Below the pieces are notes generated by a model that was not told where the DNA came from, did not search any database, and saw only the letters and a program-made list of their open reading frames with translations. A program made the translations under genes and the position numbers. Below, piece by piece: positions 1 to 8,133 of a stretch of 64,000 bases of DNA (its first letter is position 1; each line of letters opens with the position of its first letter). The stretch is from Slackia heliotrinireducens DSM 20476 (GTDB taxonomy: Bacteria; Actinomycetota; Coriobacteriia; Coriobacteriales; Eggerthellaceae): NCBI RefSeq assembly GCF_000023885.1, contig NC_013165.1, positions 1,612,001 through 1,676,000 of the forward strand. Direction: 5' to 3'.

Positions 1-1586
1 TCCCAAGTATCGCCCTCCACAGATGACGCCTTCTCGTCTGAGCAGACAACGGCAACCCTCATGGGCAATTTCGATTGATTAATCCATGCACGCATCGATT
101 GCCCGACAAGTGAAATGGAAGGCGCTAGGAACAATATGAATCCACCTTTGCCGACGAGCTTTTCAGTTAGCCTAAGGCTCGTCAACGTCTTGCCCGTTCC
201 ACAGGCCATAATGAGTTTGCCACGGTCGCTAATACTGAATCCTCGGATGCAGTCTTCGATGGCGCGCTCTTGATGCGGTAGTGGGTCGTAAACACTGCGT
301 TCGGCAATTTCCTTGCCCTCGATGAACGGCTGCCAGTCAATCTCGGCCTGGTCCATCTCGCTAGGGAATAGCCGCACGGTGCTCCAGTCGGTCAGAACCT
401 TGTCGAGGTTCGGCGTCAGGTTCTCCGTCGTCGAGATCAGCATGTTGTGCGCGTACGTGTCGTTGTTGCCCTGCGCTCCGAAGAACGTGGAGACCGTCTT
501 GTAGTCGAGCGTCGACTCCTCGTCGTAGCACTTGCACTGGATGGCCCAGTAGCTGCCGTCCTCGGCGTCCTGGGCGACCAAATCGATGCCGATGTCGTGG
601 CCGTTGTTCGTGGGAGCGTCCTTCCACATCCAGACGTCGGTGAAACGCGCCGAATACAGCGGGTCGTTCTTCAGGTAGTAGCGGCTCGCGCGTTCGAACT
701 TCGTTCCCTTGTCCGATTCCGATTCCGCCGTGTCGCGAATCCAGTCGATGACGTAGTAGATCGTCTGGCTCGGCTCCTTGCTCCAGTTAACGCGCTGAGC
801 CTTGTGCTTTTCGAAACCGAGGATGTCGGTCTGGATCTGGTCGAGAACATCCTCATCGAGGTCCAGCACGTCTATCGTCCACGACTTGTTCAAGCGCGGG
901 TTGTAGAAGCCGAGCTTTCGAATCGGCTTGAACTCTTCCTTCGAGCTGCGAAGCGAGAGCAGGTAGTACACGGCGAGCTGAAGCGTGTCAGCCGGGCTCG
1001 GCTTGTCCTTGGAAGTCTTCAGGTCCCAGAGAGTGTCCTCCGTCAGCAGGTCGGCGTCCCCGGAGTCGAGCACGTCGCCGTAGCCGCCCTCGAACGTAAT
1101 CCCGGCATCGACGACAGGGCCGTTCTCCTCGAAGAAGGAAACGGTACGCCTCACGAGCGTGCGGATGTCCGAAACCGTCTTCTCGTCGACCTCTGCGCCC
1201 TCGTTCGGGTTGTGCGACTTGGCACCTGCCCGATAGGCTGCGTCGTATCGTGCGAGCCTCACGGCGTTCCGGATGTCGTTATCGGTAAGCTCTCCGGAGT
1301 CGATGGCGTCCTGAAGCTGGTTCGCAAGGTCGTTGGCGTAGCCGGTCTCCTTGGCTCCAATGATGTGAGCGCCCATGATGGCAATCTCGAAAGCCTTCTT
1401 CACGGAGAAGCCGAGAAGCGCACGCGAAAGGTAATCCACGGTCGTACCCAGCGTGCCCGGAACGATGCTGTACTCCCCGTGGAAGGGAAGCCCGTCCTCG
1501 AAGGCGTGCTCGTCGAATCTCTCGAGGTTGATGTAACCGCCACGCGGCTGATGCGCCCTGCTCGTGATATGCGTTACGGAAGCCAT
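1..1586 (-). CDS. Partial helicase with two nuclease-like domains (type ISP restriction-like), 3' end outside window
   Basis: The first 528 codons are visible; the gene runs off the left edge. Residues 1-290 form an extra N-terminal domain with a RecB-like PD-(D/E)xK signature: D177/D179, then WDLK (D188, K190), then Q203xxxY207. Residues about 295-420 match the Mrr-type nuclease that opens type ISP restriction enzymes: E298, G-I-D335, Q350-C-K352. A superfamily 2 helicase then starts, with a Q-motif-like PHQ (437-439) and a Walker A GTGKT (463-467). In known type ISP enzymes a methyltransferase and target-recognition domain follow; that part is not visible. The start is supported by a GTAGGAG Shine-Dalgarno five bases before ATG. 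The location in an integrase-bearing island fits a defence gene. An anti-phage helicase-nuclease without a methylase is an alternative. Confidence 0.8.
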   Translation of the reverse strand, partial: MASVTHITSRAHQPRGGYINLERFDEHAFEDGLPFHGEYSIVPGTLGTTVDYLSRALLGFSVKKAFEIAIMGAHIIGAKETGYANDLANQLQDAIDSGELTDNDIRNAVRLARYDAAYRAGAKSHNPNEGAEVDEKTVSDIRTLVRRTVSFFEENGPVVDAGITFEGGYGDVLDSGDADLLTEDTLWDLKTSKDKPSPADTLQLAVYYLLSLRSSKEEFKPIRKLGFYNPRLNKSWTIDVLDLDEDVLDQIQTDILGFEKHKAQRVNWSKEPSQTIYYVIDWIRDTAESESDKGTKFERASRYYLKNDPLYSARFTDVWMWKDAPTNNGHDIGIDLVAQDAEDGSYWAIQCKCYDEESTLDYKTVSTFFGAQGNNDTYAHNMLISTTENLTPNLDKVLTDWSTVRLFPSEMDQAEIDWQPFIEGKEIAERSVYDPLPHQERAIEDCIRGFSISDRGKLIMACGTGKTLTSLRLTEKLVGKGGFILFLAPSISLVGQSMRAWINQSKLPMRVAVVCSDEKASSVEGDTW

Positions 1587-1807
1587 GTGAACTCCTACCA
1601 AATCGCCTAACAACGCGGAAAACCGCGCTCGTCAAATTATATCCCGCCGAGCTGCCATTGCGATGACTCCACGGTGAACATCTCGATAGAATGCCCCGAT
1701 GATATGGTTGCAGAAAAGTCCTCAGCATGTGTCCCATCCCCCGTACTCCTAGCCACCTTCCGTCAGCTACCATGCAGGTATCAGGTTCACGAAGGGAAGG
1801 AATCGCC

Positions 1808-2086
1808 ATGAGCAATGACTTCTTCAACAACCATCCATTCCTTGGCGGAATGTTCGACTTAGATCGCGACGGTTCGCTCGACCTCGGTGAAGCTGCATTC
1901 ATGGGAGGCATGGGCGCGATGTTCGCTAGTGAAATGGAACGCTCCACTCGTGAAGCTGAACGCGAAAGCTACCCATGGGACGACGATGACGACGAATACG
2001 ATGAATTCGGAAATCGGAAGCGGAAGAAACGCCGCAGCGACGATCCCTGGGATGACGATTATGACTCGGAAGACGATGACTGGTAG
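1808..2086 (+). CDS. Small acidic protein with one canonical EF-hand loop
   Basis: This encodes 92 residues. An ATG upstream at 1769 is in frame, but 1808 has a good ribosome site (GAAGGAA, five bases away). Residues 18-29 read DLDRDGSLDLGE, a perfect 12-residue EF-hand calcium loop (D1, D3, D5, S7, D9, E12). A Gly/Met/Ala-rich helix-like stretch follows, then a strongly acidic tail interrupted by a basic RKRKKRR block. There is no signal peptide or membrane segment. It is transcribed divergently from the helicase-nuclease gene. The function is unknown; Ca2+ binding is inferred from the loop alone, and a lone loop without its paired hand may be structural. Confidence 0.72.
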   Translation: MSNDFFNNHPFLGGMFDLDRDGSLDLGEAAFMGGMGAMFASEMERSTREAERESYPWDDDDDEYDEFGNRKRKKRRSDDPWDDDYDSEDDDW

Positions 2087-2225
2087 CTCGAATCCGTAAT
2101 GCCGCGTTCGCGGAAGATGCATAGGGTCGACGCTCGCATCTTTGAAACCGTGCTCGGTAAGAGGTCTTTTGCTCCTCGGGTGCAACGGAAATACAGCCAG
2201 GCCGCTCGATGCCAGCTCCATCGCC

Positions 2226-2447
2226 CTAGTTTTCATCTGCACCGCCCATAACATACTCGATGAAACGGCATTTCGGGACATACCAGCGAGCCTTGCCGAC
2301 CTGCACGGCAGGCAGGTCTCCGTTGCGGCACATCTTGCGAATGTAATGGGCCGTCATCCCGGTGATCTCTGAGAGGTGATTCGGTGTCAGGAGGTCCGGG
2401 TATTCCTCGAACATCCCGGAAGATGCCATGCGAGAAACGTTGCTCAT
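2226..2447 (-). CDS. Excisionase-like helix-turn-helix protein
   Basis: This 73-residue protein has the MerR/HTH_17 excisionase pattern. A helix-turn-helix spans about residues 22-46 (TPNHLSEITG, then YIRKMCRNGDLPAVQVGKARWYVP), where the wing typically reads R/K-x-W-x-V/I-P. The start ATG overlaps the stop of the upstream XRE gene in the arrangement TAATG, so translation is probably coupled. Proteins of this type either direct integrases toward excision or act as small regulators. The tyrosine integrase about 1.5 kb away makes the excisionase role likely. Confidence 0.75.
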   Translation of the reverse strand: MSNVSRMASSGMFEEYPDLLTPNHLSEITGMTAHYIRKMCRNGDLPAVQVGKARWYVPKCRFIEYVMGGADEN

Positions 2448-2674
2448 TACGATGTCGCCTGCATTTCGTGAATCTCGGCGAGCAGCGACTCGGGATCGTC
2501 AACGTCGAGGGCGTCGGCTATCTTCTGCAGTTGGGAGGGATACGGCACAAACCTTCCGGTCTCGATCCAGGCGATGGTTCCCGCCTGCATGCCGGTTGCG
2601 CGGGCGAGATCCGAGCGGTTCATACCACGTGCTTCCCGATATTTCGAAAGCGCCGTCGGTGTCATTTCGCGCAT
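2447..2674 (-). CDS. XRE-family transcriptional regulator
   Basis: This encodes 75 residues starting MREMTPTAL. The frame is open for 47 further codons upstream, but ATG 2674 carries the ribosome site AAAGGA at good spacing. The body is a single Cro/C1-type helix-turn-helix (about residues 10-64; SDLARATGMQAGTIAWIETG), followed by a short acidic tail. It is divergent from the zinc-finger gene at 2797, with repeated GGTTAC motifs between them. It probably represses one or both directions, in the manner of an island immunity or maintenance repressor. Confidence 0.82.
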   Translation of the reverse strand: MREMTPTALSKYREARGMNRSDLARATGMQAGTIAWIETGRFVPYPSQLQKIADALDVDDPESLLAEIHEMQATS

Positions 2675-2735
2675 CTTTTTTCCTTTCGACTCATACTTGC
2701 CATTGCGCTTGTACAGATACCATGGTAGAGTGATA

Positions 2736-2796
2736 CGTAACCTAATACAAGGGTGTTTTACGGTTACACGCGACTTATTACGTTTGAGGTTACACG
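2736..2796. promoter_or_regulatory. Candidate operator: three GGTTAC-type repeats
   Basis: Two direct copies of GGTTACACG (2762-2770 and 2788-2796) lie 26 bases apart, about two and a half helical turns. An inverted copy, GGTTACG, lies at 2736-2742. The second direct copy ends immediately before the GTG start at 2797, so occupancy would mask translation or early transcription of the zinc-finger gene. The XRE regulator encoded on the other side is the obvious candidate ligand. Confidence 0.5.
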
Positions 2797-3936
2797 GTGG
2801 AAGAATCCAAGACACAGAATAATGAGCTTCCGGAATTCAACGATTACGTTGAACCCGAAGAGGTTCTTTTACGGCGCGTCGCGAACATCTATAACGACTT
2901 CAAACCCGTTCTGTGGAAGACGGGCAAGGTCGAGCTCCTGCGCGATGACGACGGAAACGTAATCGGGTTCTACCATTTTTGGAAGCCCTGGGCTCATGGG
3001 ATTGATGTAAAGAGCTACCGCGACAGCCTGCCTCCCGAGATATTCAACCATCAACTCAAAGAGCTCGACGTTGATGACCCGGAAGCCGTTGCCGAGTTCA
3101 TGACCGAATACGGAATGATATTCGATAGCTGGGCGGGCAACATTAGCGAGATGGCGCAGTACAACAGGTTCGTAAACGTTGAAAGCTACGGCCGCCCCTC
3201 GGTTGAGAGCATCGACGCAATGGCCAGGATCGAAGGTTCTTGGATTACGCCGAGGGCATGGTATACGGAAAACCGCTATAACACGAAGATGCTGTGGGAA
3301 GCCGAATACAAGAGAATGCGTGCCTGCGCGGAAAGCGACGACTGGTCTTCATTCGAGCCGAAGCAGTTTCTCGTGTCGTATGGCGAGGTCAAAGAGAATA
3401 TCGGCTTGGTCTTCGAGATGGTTAAGCTTGCCAAGGCGGCATCTCAATACGAAGAAGAAGATCCGCTCGCCGAGGCGCTAGGGATCGATCGGAGCGGTCT
3501 TTTTGACGAGATCCTGTACCTCGACGAAATGCTCAATGGTCTCTTGCATGTATATCATCCCAAGGTTGGGTTCCAATACATACTTGACGGTGTACCGGGT
3601 AACCCGACATACCACTGCGATTTGTTTGATATCCACGATAGCGAAGGAGCGATGTCAGCGTCGTTTATGAACGCAGTCGCCCTGCAAATCCGCGACTTCA
3701 ACATCCACCTGAGCGACGCGCATCAATGTGCTGAGTGCGGTGAAATTTTCATCGTTAAGCAAACCGCTCGTGCGACGAAGCGCGCCCATTCCGACAGCAA
3801 GTTCTGCTGTGATAAGTGCAAGAACAAGAACACCCAGCGCCGGCATCGCGAATCTGCCGGATACAAACAGAAGCAAGCGAAGAAGAAGGCTTCTATGAAG
3901 AAGCCCTCGAAAGACGACGCCACTCCCGCCCAATAG
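2797..3936 (+). CDS. Island protein with C-terminal CGNR-like zinc finger, function unknown
   Basis: This encodes 379 residues from a GTG start; GAGGT lies seven bases upstream. The first 300 residues are a mixed alpha/beta sequence I do not recognise. Residues about 316-357 contain C-x2-C, about 23 residues, then C-x3-C followed by KNK and an RRHR basic patch. This resembles the CGNR zinc finger seen at the C-terminus of bacterial DNA-binding regulators. A Lys/Ser-rich tail (KKKASMKKPSK) follows. It sits between the divergent XRE gene and the integrase and is probably under the repeated operator. A DNA-binding role in the island is inferred from the finger and context only. Confidence 0.75.
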   Translation: MEESKTQNNELPEFNDYVEPEEVLLRRVANIYNDFKPVLWKTGKVELLRDDDGNVIGFYHFWKPWAHGIDVKSYRDSLPPEIFNHQLKELDVDDPEAVAEFMTEYGMIFDSWAGNISEMAQYNRFVNVESYGRPSVESIDAMARIEGSWITPRAWYTENRYNTKMLWEAEYKRMRACAESDDWSSFEPKQFLVSYGEVKENIGLVFEMVKLAKAASQYEEEDPLAEALGIDRSGLFDEILYLDEMLNGLLHVYHPKVGFQYILDGVPGNPTYHCDLFDIHDSEGAMSASFMNAVALQIRDFNIHLSDAHQCAECGEIFIVKQTARATKRAHSDSKFCCDKCKNKNTQRRHRESAGYKQKQAKKKASMKKPSKDDATPAQ

Positions 3937-3998
3937 GGCGTGATGGATACATATTCCCTGTTCAAGTTGCGTATTGCCGGAAAGGAAGGTGATAAGAA

Positions 3999-5354
3999 AT
4001 GGCAAATAATAGAGGAGATGGCAGCATCTACCAGGCTAAAGACAAGAATGGTAAGCCCATTCCGAACTGCTGGCGCATCAGCGTCTCATTCGGCAGCGCA
4101 GGCGGCGACCGTCAACGCGTGCAGTGCACCGTGCGCGGAACCAAGGCAGAGGCTAAGAAGAAGCGCGATGAGATCCGCCGTCAGCACGAGGAGGGTCTCG
4201 CAATCGACGCCGGCAAGGTAACGGTCTCGGAGTTCATCGAGACGTGGCTCGAAGCGCGCCAGACCACTGGCAAGGTCAGCGAGTTCACCATCAAGAACTA
4301 CCACGCAAGGCTCAAGACCATCGAGCCCTACATCGGCAAGAAGAAGCTCAACAAGGTGACCGCCGCCGAGATCGAGCGCGCCTATGCTCAGCTCAAGGCG
4401 AAGAAGAGCCTGTCGGACACCACGCTCAACAAGCTCCATATCCTCCTGAAGTCGGTCTTCGAGAAGGCGTGCGACTACGACCTCATCCTGCGCAACCCGT
4501 GCAACAAGGTCGAGTCTCCCAGCGTCGATAAGCCTGACCGCAAGTCCCTCACCCAGGAAGAAGGCGCAACGCTCCTGCACAAGCTCGACCTGGAGGAGGC
4601 GCGCATCATCCAGGAAATGGACGAGAAGGAGGAGCGCCAGGTGAAGAAGGGCAACCAGTTCGGCCGCAGCTCGATTCGCGGCCTGGCCAACCTCGGCTTC
4701 ACCATCGGCACGCGCATAGCGTTGGCAACCGGCCTCCACCGTGGCGAGGTCTTCGGCCTCACGTGGAAGAACGTGAACCTGCGGCAGAACACGATTACCG
4801 TAGCCCAAACGCTCACCAAAGAAGGCGAGATTAAAGATCCCAAGACCGGTGCCGGAAGGCGCACCATAAGCATCGACGAGAGCACGGCAGCCCACCTCAG
4901 GATGTGGCGCAAGCGCCAGCGCGAAGAGCTCGCGAAGCTGGCAATCAAGCTCGGAGACGCCACGCCCGTGTGCTGCAGCGAACGCGGCGAGTGGGTCAAC
5001 CTCGCGAACTTCGAGCGTTGGTGGCGTTCCTTCCGCGATGACGCAGGTTTCGAAGGGCTTCGTTTTCACGAACTGCGTCACAGTCAGGCCACGTTGCTCC
5101 TGGCAAACGGAACCGACCTCAAGACGGTCCAGGACCGCATGGGCCACGCCAACGGCGCAATCACCTTGAACTGGTATGCGCACGCCATCCCCGAGAACGA
5201 CCAGAAGGCAGCGCAGCTTGTTGGAAACCTCTTCGGGACGCCTTCGAAGCGGACACAACGCGGACAATCGAAAATCATCAACCTCGTCGAAAACTCTCCG
5301 CACGCAGAGACTTTTCGCGAAAAACCCGATGCGGTTGGCTTAGCTTTGGCTTAG
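3999..5354 (+). CDS. Tyrosine-type integrase of the island
   Basis: A 451-residue phage/ICE-type tyrosine recombinase with the usual three parts. An N-terminal AP2-like arm-binding domain covers about 1-65, a SAM-like core-binding domain about 75-165, and a catalytic domain about 180-410. Catalytic residues are visible: R248 (GLHRGEV), a likely K282, H357-x-x-R360 (HELRH), H383 (MGH) and nucleophile Y393 (NWYAH). The start is supported by AAGGAAGGTGAT upstream. The gene ends 67 bases from the 3' end of tRNA-Asp, the classical attachment geometry, so this element very probably recombines there. The tail after residue 410 is low in complexity. Confidence 0.95.
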   Translation: MANNRGDGSIYQAKDKNGKPIPNCWRISVSFGSAGGDRQRVQCTVRGTKAEAKKKRDEIRRQHEEGLAIDAGKVTVSEFIETWLEARQTTGKVSEFTIKNYHARLKTIEPYIGKKKLNKVTAAEIERAYAQLKAKKSLSDTTLNKLHILLKSVFEKACDYDLILRNPCNKVESPSVDKPDRKSLTQEEGATLLHKLDLEEARIIQEMDEKEERQVKKGNQFGRSSIRGLANLGFTIGTRIALATGLHRGEVFGLTWKNVNLRQNTITVAQTLTKEGEIKDPKTGAGRRTISIDESTAAHLRMWRKRQREELAKLAIKLGDATPVCCSERGEWVNLANFERWWRSFRDDAGFEGLRFHELRHSQATLLLANGTDLKTVQDRMGHANGAITLNWYAHAIPENDQKAAQLVGNLFGTPSKRTQRGQSKIINLVENSPHAETFREKPDAVGLALA

Positions 5355-5381
5355 CCGCCGCGATTCCTGGCCTCGGAGAAG

Positions 5382-5411
5382 CAAAAAGGCCAGCCACATA
5401 ACGGGCTGACC
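5382..5411 (-). terminator. Rho-independent terminator of tRNA-Asp
   Basis: Read on the minus strand, GGTCAGCC, an eight-base loop, GGCTGGCC and then TTTTTGC form an 8-bp stem (one G-U pair) with a U-tract. It lies just downstream of the tRNA and between it and the integrase. Confidence 0.75.
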
Positions 5412-5421
5412 AGGAGTTTCG

Positions 5422-5498
<77 letters not shown>

Positions 5499-5527
5499 GT
5501 TTCCGCCCCTTGCGAAGCAGCTTGCTT

Positions 5528-5556
5528 ATAGTAACCAACCTTAAGCCTGAGCGCAA
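5528..5556 (-). promoter_or_regulatory. Probable promoter of tRNA-Asp
   Basis: On the minus strand TTGCGC (5551-5556) and TACTAT (5528-5533) are separated by 17 bases and lie about 30 bases before the tRNA 5' end. Confidence 0.4.
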
Positions 5557-5593
5557 GAACCAATTTCCTGCTCACGAAAACCCGACAAGTCGC

Positions 5594-6256
5594 CTACTCG
5601 GCCCGCTGCGCGATGCGCATGAGCGACACCACATGAAGGCGCGTATCGGACCTTGCGGCACCGAGGTCGGTGTTCACCAAACCGTCTTCGGCTCCGTCAA
5701 GCATGGCGTTGACCAGCACGTCCGGTCGAAGCGACCCAGAAGGTTTGGCCTCCAGGGTGAATAGCATCTCGTTCCCGTTCTTCTCGAGGGCGCCCACCAA
5801 GAAGTCCGCCGGACGCAGCTGTTTCTCCTTCTTCTTGCGGATGACCGTAATCGAATCAGGCACTTGCAGGCCATCCACAGGACCGTCGAACACGGCCCGA
5901 TAGGTGCCGAACGGATACGCGACGCTTGCAGCCTTCACCTCTCGTGTGATGTATTCCACCGATTCGGGCATCAGGTCGTATGGGCTCGCGTCCTGCAGGC
6001 GCCTGAGCGCCTCGTCTGGGTCGACGTATTCCGTCATGGTGACGTCGAAGATCTCGTGGTCGCCGCCCACGCCAACAGGAAGCGCAGCTCCGAAAGCCAG
6101 CTTCATATGGGGCGAGAAGCCCTGCGTGACGGCAAATGGCAGATCGGCACGGCGAACCGCTCGTTCCAACGCGCGCGCCACCTCGAGATGCGACAGCATG
6201 ACAAGACGGCCCCGCATGGCATATGTCACGCGGATCTTGAATTCGCCTTCCATCAT
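5594..6256 (-). CDS. TIGR03936/DUF2344 radical-SAM-linked protein
   Basis: The protein has about 220 residues and belongs to the DUF2344 family, found next to or fused to TIGR03960 radical-SAM proteins and thought to work with them, possibly on tRNA. Hallmarks near the N-terminus are KIRVTYAMRGRLVMLSHLEVARALERAVRRADLP and the FSPHMKLAFGAALPVGV stretch. The start ATG overlaps the upstream stop (ATGA), so the two are translationally coupled; AGGGGGTG upstream gives a ribosome site. In related genomes rplU/rpmA often follow. Here the tRNA-Asp and the island follow instead. Confidence 0.88.
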   Translation of the reverse strand: MMEGEFKIRVTYAMRGRLVMLSHLEVARALERAVRRADLPFAVTQGFSPHMKLAFGAALPVGVGGDHEIFDVTMTEYVDPDEALRRLQDASPYDLMPESVEYITREVKAASVAYPFGTYRAVFDGPVDGLQVPDSITVIRKKKEKQLRPADFLVGALEKNGNEMLFTLEAKPSGSLRPDVLVNAMLDGAEDGLVNTDLGAARSDTRLHVVSLMRIAQRAE

Positions 6257-8133
6257 GAGCGCACCCCCTGCAACTGGATCTTGGAACCCAGGCCCATGCA
6301 CACGCCGCACACCGTGCAGTGCTCATAGGTGCAATCCGGCGTGGTTTTGGCTTCGTCGGCAAGCTGGCGTTCCCGCTGGAAATACCGTGTCTGTATGCCC
6401 AAGGAAAGATGCGCCCAGGGCGGAATGTAATCAGTGTCGTAGGTGCGCTGCGCGGTGCCTTCGAAATCAACGCCGCACTCGGCACACGCTTCCTTCCACG
6501 CATCCAAGGAGAACTTCTCGGTCCACGCGTCGAAGTGCTCGCCTTTTCGCCAAGCCGCCTCAACGACATCGGCTACTTCCCTACCGCCGCGGCTCATCAT
6601 GGCTTCCACCTGCGAGACATCGGGCGCGTGCCAATGGATGTCGATTGCACGGTACTTGACGGAGTTTCGAAGCAAGTTGATGCGGCGGATTGCCTCTTCG
6701 GGCGCAATCTGGCCGTCCCACTGAAACGGCGTCTGGGCCTTCGGCACGAACAGGGCGCATGATGCGCTCATGCGGATGTTGCCGCGCTGCCCTTCCGGCG
6801 TTGCCTGTTTGGCCACGTCATACGCTCGCTGCACCAGGCTGGCGATGCCTTTTATGTCGTCGTCGGTCTCCGTAGGAAGGCCGATCATGAAATAGAGCTT
6901 GCAGCGGCGCCATCCGGCTTCAAACGAAGCCCTTACAGCTGTGAACAGGTCCTCTTCCGTAACATTCTTGTTGATGACGTCGCGAAGACGCTGCGTGCCG
7001 GCCTCAGGGGCGAAAGTGAGTCCACCGCGCTTGCCGCCTGCCACAAGTTCGGCCATGTCCACGCCGAAGGAGTCCAGGCGCTGGCTCGGGATGCTCACGG
7101 AGATGCCCGTGCCTTCGAACGTCCTGTTCAAGCGGCGAAGGATATCCTCGATCTGGCTGTGGTCCGTGGTTGAAAGCGAGGTCAGGCTCACTTCGTCGTA
7201 TCCCGTTTCGGAAAGGCCGCGGATTGCGGCGGCGACAATGTTGTCAGCCGAACGTTCGCGCACCGGACGGTACATCATGCCCGCCTGGCAGAAACGACAG
7301 CCGCGGGTGCAGCCGCGTAGAATCTCGATGTTCAAACGGTCGTGAATGAGCTCCGCGTAAGGTACGACCTGAGGCTCGTAGGCATCCGACGTGGCGAAAC
7401 CCTCCCAGATCCGCTTCTCGATGACGGTTGGGATGTCGTCGTATTTCGGGACGATCCAGCTGCCGCGCTCCTGGGCTTCCGCTTCCGACACCACATCATA
7501 AAGAGAAGGCACGTACACGCCCGGCACCTTCGCCATGGCATGCAGCATATCGGCCCGGGACACGCCTTGGGCCAGCATGTCGCGGTGCATTCGCAGGAGC
7601 TCAGGCAGTACCTCCTCGCCTTCGCCGAGCATCAGCACGTCGAAAAACGGGGCGTAGGGCTCCGCGTTCAGCACACAGGGGCCGCCGCCCATGACGAGCG
7701 GATCGTTTTCTGTGCGGTTTTCAGTCCGAAGCGGAATTCCCGCCAGATCGAGCAGCTGCAGCACGTTGGTGGCGGCCAGCTCATGAGGAAGTGTGATACC
7801 CACAGCATCGAATTCGGCGATGGGCGCACAGCTTTCCATAGAGAACGCCGGAATGCCCGCCGCGCGCATGGCGTCCGCCATGTCGTCGGCAGGCACGTAG
7901 GCGCGTTCAGCCGCCATGCCTTCCACCAGGTTGACTCGGTTGCACAGGATGCGTACCGCCTGGTTGGCCTGGCCCAGCTCGTAAGTATCGGGATACACCA
8001 TGCAGAAGCGGTATGCAGCGTCGGGCTTGTAGGTGCAGCCCCACTCATGATTCAAATAACGGGTAGGCCGCTCGATGGACCGGCCTGACTCGCGCAGCAG
8101 GCGCTCCACCTGCGGCCACAAATCGGTTGTCAC
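6253..8133 (-). CDS. TIGR03960-type B12-binding-domain radical SAM protein
   Basis: This encodes 626 residues from a GTG start that follows directly on the upstream stop (TAAGTG). An N-terminal B12-binding-like domain covers about 1-230. The radical SAM core then carries the 4Fe-4S motif RGCTRGCRFCQAG (C-x3-C-x2-C). Near the C-terminus CTVCGVC (C-x2-C-x2-C) could hold a second metal or cluster. The partner TIGR03936 protein is encoded immediately downstream. The reaction is not established for the family; the pairing and conservation next to ribosomal-protein genes elsewhere suggest RNA modification. Confidence 0.9.
   Translation of the reverse strand: MTTDLWPQVERLLRESGRSIERPTRYLNHEWGCTYKPDAAYRFCMVYPDTYELGQANQAVRILCNRVNLVEGMAAERAYVPADDMADAMRAAGIPAFSMESCAPIAEFDAVGITLPHELAATNVLQLLDLAGIPLRTENRTENDPLVMGGGPCVLNAEPYAPFFDVLMLGEGEEVLPELLRMHRDMLAQGVSRADMLHAMAKVPGVYVPSLYDVVSEAEAQERGSWIVPKYDDIPTVIEKRIWEGFATSDAYEPQVVPYAELIHDRLNIEILRGCTRGCRFCQAGMMYRPVRERSADNIVAAAIRGLSETGYDEVSLTSLSTTDHSQIEDILRRLNRTFEGTGISVSIPSQRLDSFGVDMAELVAGGKRGGLTFAPEAGTQRLRDVINKNVTEEDLFTAVRASFEAGWRRCKLYFMIGLPTETDDDIKGIASLVQRAYDVAKQATPEGQRGNIRMSASCALFVPKAQTPFQWDGQIAPEEAIRRINLLRNSVKYRAIDIHWHAPDVSQVEAMMSRGGREVADVVEAAWRKGEHFDAWTEKFSLDAWKEACAECGVDFEGTAQRTYDTDYIPPWAHLSLGIQTRYFQRERQLADEAKTTPDCTYEHCTVCGVCMGLGSKIQLQGVRS

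Noticed and set aside
447-1610. Long plus-strand open frame opposite the helicase-nuclease gene
   Set aside because: Low-complexity Val/Arg/Leu product with no motif; the opposite strand encodes recognisable nuclease and helicase domains.
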